A stretch of 40,273 bases of DNA. It comes from Saprospirales bacterium (GTDB taxonomy: Bacteria > Bacteroidota > Bacteroidia > Chitinophagales > Saprospiraceae). The DNA lies in assembly GCA_947459365.1 (NCBI GenBank), contig CANHDG010000004.1, positions 1 through 40,273 on the forward strand, written 5' to 3'. Positions 36,913-40,273 of the stretch are shown one piece after another. Every line of letters begins with the position of its first letter. Position 1 is the stretch's first letter. The notes under the pieces are model-generated. The model worked only from the letters and a program-made list of their open reading frames with translations. It searched no databases and was not told the origin of the DNA. The position numbers and the translations under genes were made by a program.

Positions 36913-37779
36913 ATGCTGTCCTATTTTTTACTTTCGTTAACCAGTTTAATTGGTACTTTTTTTCCTTTTTCGGAAAAAGAAAATACCCCAGAGGCTGTAC
37001 CAATGGCCATGTGCCATGCCCCTGCTCCAGAAAGCATGGCTGCTTTTGCCCATGACCCTGCGTTTCAAGCCCTTCACGAAAGCCCGCTCCCTTTTGAGTA
37101 TGAAGGCATGGGCACCATGATTCAATTTGAAACCCAAACAGGAGAAAAAGGGAATGCTTACCTCGTAAAAGCAAGCTCCAAATCCAATAAATGGCTTTTT
37201 GTGTACCAGGAGTGGTGGGGTTTGAACGACTACATCAAACAGCAATCCGATGTATTTTATAAGGATCTAAAAGGGGAAGTAAACGTATTGGCCATTGATA
37301 TGTATCATGGACAAGTCACTTCCGACCCCAAAGAAGCGGCAAAACTGTTGACCACTACTAAAGAAGAGCGGTTGCAGGAACTCATAAAAGGAGCTGCTCG
37401 TTACGCCGGTAAAAAAGCGCAAATTGCCCAGGTAGGTTGGTGCTTCGGCGGAAGTTTATCCCTGAAGTCCGCCATCGCTCATGGAGATCAGTCTATTGGA
37501 TGCGTCATGTATTACGGCATGCCTGTTCGGGAGGCCAGCGCCCTAGCACCCCTTCAATGCGATGTACTCGGTATTTTTGCGACAGAAGAGCGTATCTCCA
37601 AAGAAATCATTGAAGAATTTGCCCAAAATATGAAAGCGGCAGGCAAAACGCTGAACTACAAAATTTTTAACGCTGCTCATGCCTTTGCCAACCCCTCCAA
37701 CCCCAAATACGACGAACCAGCCGCAAAAGAAGCCTACCAAATGGCCATTCAGTATTTGAAGGGTAAATGGGGGATGTAA
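36913..37779 (+). CDS. Dienelactone hydrolase family protein
   Basis: LFVYQEWWGLNDYIKQQSDVFYK, VLAIDMYHGQV, QVGWCFGGSLSLKSA (nucleophile Cys), NAAHAFANPSNP (His). Confidence 0.9.
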   Translation: MLSYFLLSLTSLIGTFFPFSEKENTPEAVPMAMCHAPAPESMAAFAHDPAFQALHESPLPFEYEGMGTMIQFETQTGEKGNAYLVKASSKSNKWLFVYQEWWGLNDYIKQQSDVFYKDLKGEVNVLAIDMYHGQVTSDPKEAAKLLTTTKEERLQELIKGAARYAGKKAQIAQVGWCFGGSLSLKSAIAHGDQSIGCVMYYGMPVREASALAPLQCDVLGIFATEERISKEIIEEFAQNMKAAGKTLNYKIFNAAHAFANPSNPKYDEPAAKEAYQMAIQYLKGKWGM

Positions 37780-37817
37780 AAAGTCAACCAGATTTAAATT
37801 GTTTTTAGAATAGATAT

Positions 37818-37860
37818 CTACGGCAGCCTTTTTGATACCGAGGGGCTGCCGTAGCTTTTT
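37818..37860 (+). terminator. Rho-independent terminator
   Basis: CTACGGCAGCC-tttttgataccgagg-GGCTGCCGTAG-cttttt: 11-bp perfect stem. Confidence 0.88.
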
Positions 37861-37899
37861 GGGAAAAAATTAGGCTAGCTGGGGAAATCCAAAAGGTGC

Positions 37900-39117
37900 T
37901 TAACGCTCCAGAAAATCAAGGTCTCGACCATAAGACTCCCTTATCTTCCAGGCAGCTGTAATAGAAAGACCAAACAACAAGATTCCCGTTAACCATGCAC
38001 CCTGCAAATACTCGCCTGACCAGCTGCGCAGGCTACGGAACAACCACAGAATTAAGGGCAAAGCCCCTCTAACCATATTGGGTATACTAATTGCCGCAGT
38101 AGCCCTCAAGTTGGTTCCAAATTGCTCCACACCCATGGTTAAGTACACCATATTAAACCCTGCCCCCACGCCCATTCCAAAACAAATGGCGTAAAAAATG
38201 GAGGGAGCCGTGCCACGTTGAACAAAGAATAAAACCACAAACAATAGGGTGATCCCCATGAAAATAAAGTACGCCTTTTTTCGGCTTTGAAGCACATCCG
38301 ACAGCCAACTGATCAAAATATCCCCCAATCCAATTCCAAGGTACAAGGACACCATTGCCGTCCCAGGATCAATCCCCTCAATCCCCATTGCCTGCCCAAA
38401 CTGATCCGAAAACGTCACCAATACTCCTATAATGTACCAGACCGGTAACCCGATTAGGATACATTGCAGGTACCGAAGAAAACGGTTTGCATCCGTAAAG
38501 AATAATAAAAAGTTTCCTCGGGACACCTCCGTTTGACTGGCTTCTTTGAATAGTTTGCTTTCAAAAACCTGCACCCGCAGGGCTAGCAAAAGCAATCCCA
38601 ATACCCCGCCTATATAAAAGCAAACTCTCCAGTCGAAATACTGCTTGATTATAAAGGCGAACGAAACACCCAACACCCCGAAACCAGCAATCAGACCGGC
38701 CGCCATACTTCGTTTTTCTTTTGGAAGCTGTTCGCTGACCAACGTCAGCCCAGCCCCTAATTCCCCAGCCAATCCAAATCCAGCTACCAACCGTAAAACC
38801 CGGTAAGTCGTTAGGTCAGTCACCATACCATTCAACAAATTAGCCACCGAATACAGAAAAATAGAGCCAAAAAGAACTTGTAAACGCCCTTTTCGATCGC
38901 CCAGCATGCCAAAAAAGATACCACCCAACAACATTCCAACCATCTGAATACTAATCAGCCGCTCTCCCTCCTCTAAAATGGCGGTGGGGCTCAGCCCTAA
39001 ATCTGCCAAACTGGATTTTCGTACAATGGCAAATAGGAGAAGGTCGTACACATCTACAAAAAAGCCTAGTGCGCTGACCAATACGGATAATTGAAGTAAC
39101 TTATGCTTTGAATCCAT
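37900..39117 (-). CDS. Major facilitator superfamily transporter
   Basis: 12-TM-type sequence; VYDLLLFAIVRKS, GGIFFGMLGDRKGRLQVLFGSIFLYSVANLLNGMV, LRLVAGFGLAGELGAGLTLVSEQLPKEKRSMAAGLI. Confidence 0.92.
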   Translation of the reverse strand: MDSKHKLLQLSVLVSALGFFVDVYDLLLFAIVRKSSLADLGLSPTAILEEGERLISIQMVGMLLGGIFFGMLGDRKGRLQVLFGSIFLYSVANLLNGMVTDLTTYRVLRLVAGFGLAGELGAGLTLVSEQLPKEKRSMAAGLIAGFGVLGVSFAFIIKQYFDWRVCFYIGGVLGLLLLALRVQVFESKLFKEASQTEVSRGNFLLFFTDANRFLRYLQCILIGLPVWYIIGVLVTFSDQFGQAMGIEGIDPGTAMVSLYLGIGLGDILISWLSDVLQSRKKAYFIFMGITLLFVVLFFVQRGTAPSIFYAICFGMGVGAGFNMVYLTMGVEQFGTNLRATAAISIPNMVRGALPLILWLFRSLRSWSGEYLQGAWLTGILLFGLSITAAWKIRESYGRDLDFLER

Positions 39118-39568
39118 TATTTAATCATTCATCGTGCTCAGAATGGGGCCAAACATACATCATCCCATTGAATTACCCTCCATAGAAAGGTTGGCAGGTG
39201 CGTGATCCTTCCTGTTCACTGAACGCACTCACCTTTGCTTGAACTTCTGTGTGCTTTTTCAGCTGAATAAAGCAGTTCATAAAGAGCCCACACCTAGCCC
39301 TTGCTGAACCGATAACCCACGCAACGGAATTCCAAAAGCGGAAATAAAAGTGTCAAATAATAGCAAATACCTGCTGTTTTGAAAAATTTTTACTGGAATC
39401 AAAACCCAAAAATTGAACGAAAAAGGTGTTTTTAAGTTAAAATACGCCCTATTAGTGAAAATAGTCTTACTTCTTTAGTGGATAGTAAAAATTTCGAGAA
39501 CAACCTTTATCTCTTAATTAGTGTTTAACTTTTCTATTTAATTTTTATTAAATAATTAAACAAACATT

Positions 39569-40273
39569 ATGAAATTCTTACTCAACACTATCGCAGCTCG
39601 GAAACTGTTATTATTCGGTTTTCTCTTCCTTTCTACGCTGCGGCTACTAGCCCAGACCAACGTGTATGATGACGTTATTGCCGTTAGCCCAGCACACACT
39701 GCCCTCGCAGCTGCCCTTCAACAAGAGGGCCTCGTAGGTGCACTGCAGGATCCGTCTGCTACCCTAACTGTGTTTGCGCCCACTAATGAAGCGTTCGACA
39801 ACCTGGCCGCCGCCCTCGGAACCGACATCAATGGCTTATTGGCACTTCCCAACCTGTCTGACATTCTACTTTACCACGTCCTAGGGGCCACCGTTCCTTC
39901 CTCCGCGGTTACTAATGGTGCCATTGTGACGCCCTTGAATGCCAGCAATACCATTAAAATGACTCGCACGAGCGCGGGAGCAGTGTATGCTAACCAAGCA
40001 CTCGTGAACGCTGCTGATTTGACTACCGATAACGGGGTGGTGCACTCCACCGCCGCGGTCTTACTTCCTGTAGAAACCGTAGTAGATATCGCAATTGACA
40101 ATGGATTCACTTATTTAACAGCAGCTGTTGTAACGGCTGAGTTGCTTCCAGCACTAACGGATCCACTCGCTCAACTGACTGTTTTCGCTCCAGAAAATGC
40201 AGCGTTCGATAACCTCGCTGCCGCTTTGGGTACCGACATCAATGGTTTATTGGCTTTGCCTAACCTCGCTGAC
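39569..40273 (+). CDS. Fasciclin-domain protein, tandem repeats, truncated by window end (absent from ORF track)
   Basis: ATG at 39569 is open to the window edge: MKFLLNTIAARKLLLFGFLFLSTLRLLAQTNVYDDVIAVSPAHTALAAALQQEGLVGALQDPSATLTVFAPTNEAFDNLAAALGTDINGLLALPNLSDILLYHVLGA...; a second FAS1 unit follows. Confidence 0.93.
   Translation, partial: MKFLLNTIAARKLLLFGFLFLSTLRLLAQTNVYDDVIAVSPAHTALAAALQQEGLVGALQDPSATLTVFAPTNEAFDNLAAALGTDINGLLALPNLSDILLYHVLGATVPSSAVTNGAIVTPLNASNTIKMTRTSAGAVYANQALVNAADLTTDNGVVHSTAAVLLPVETVVDIAIDNGFTYLTAAVVTAELLPALTDPLAQLTVFAPENAAFDNLAAALGTDINGLLALPNLAD

Noticed and set aside
39118-39568. 450-bp gap between MFS and fasciclin genes as an ncRNA locus
   Set aside because: Only weak short inverted repeats (GTGCGT...ACGCAC) and AT-rich promoter-like DNA; no convincing structure or conserved motif by eye.
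1-40273. Mobile element, prophage, CRISPR or defence island
   Set aside because: No transposase, integrase, phage, Cas, toxin-antitoxin or restriction-modification motifs found in the ORFs; no direct-repeat arrays; gene content is housekeeping, T9SS and respiratory.

Overview
The window is ordinary chromosomal sequence from a Bacteroidota bacterium, probably Saprospiria/Lewinella-like. Lineage is inferred from the T9SS porP-gldKLMN cluster, TAnnTTTG-type promoters and fused ccoNO. I found no tRNA, rRNA, CRISPR array, transposase or phage gene. From left to right it contains: the 3' part of a LVIVD/carboxypeptidase-regulatory-like T9SS-sorted protein; folP with an HxlR regulator; a DsbA-family protein; an ABC-F ATPase; a DUF4442 protein with rarA; an Lrp/AsnC regulator divergent from a cystathionine gamma-synthase-family enzyme; a CDF transporter convergent with a split AAA-kinase/APH-like gene pair; a VPS10/sortilin-BNR protein; two tandem paralogous outer-membrane/lipoprotein genes next to a LytS-type histidine kinase; the T9SS core (gldN, M, L, K and PorP/SprF); a cbb3 oxidase cluster (ccoS, ccoNO fusion, ccoQ, monoheme ccoP, ccoG, ccoH, SafE-like); a radical SAM/SPASM enzyme; an L,D-transpeptidase; a dienelactone hydrolase; an MFS transporter; and the start of a fasciclin-repeat protein. 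Three real genes are missing from the supplied ORF track: ccoQ, ccoS and the truncated fasciclin gene. No clearly novel large system is visible. The best second-look items are strong non-terminator hairpins in intercistronic gaps (ccoP-ccoG, gldM-gldN, gldK-gldL, downstream of the DsbA gene) and the palindrome plus terminator-like hairpin directly in front of ccoS.
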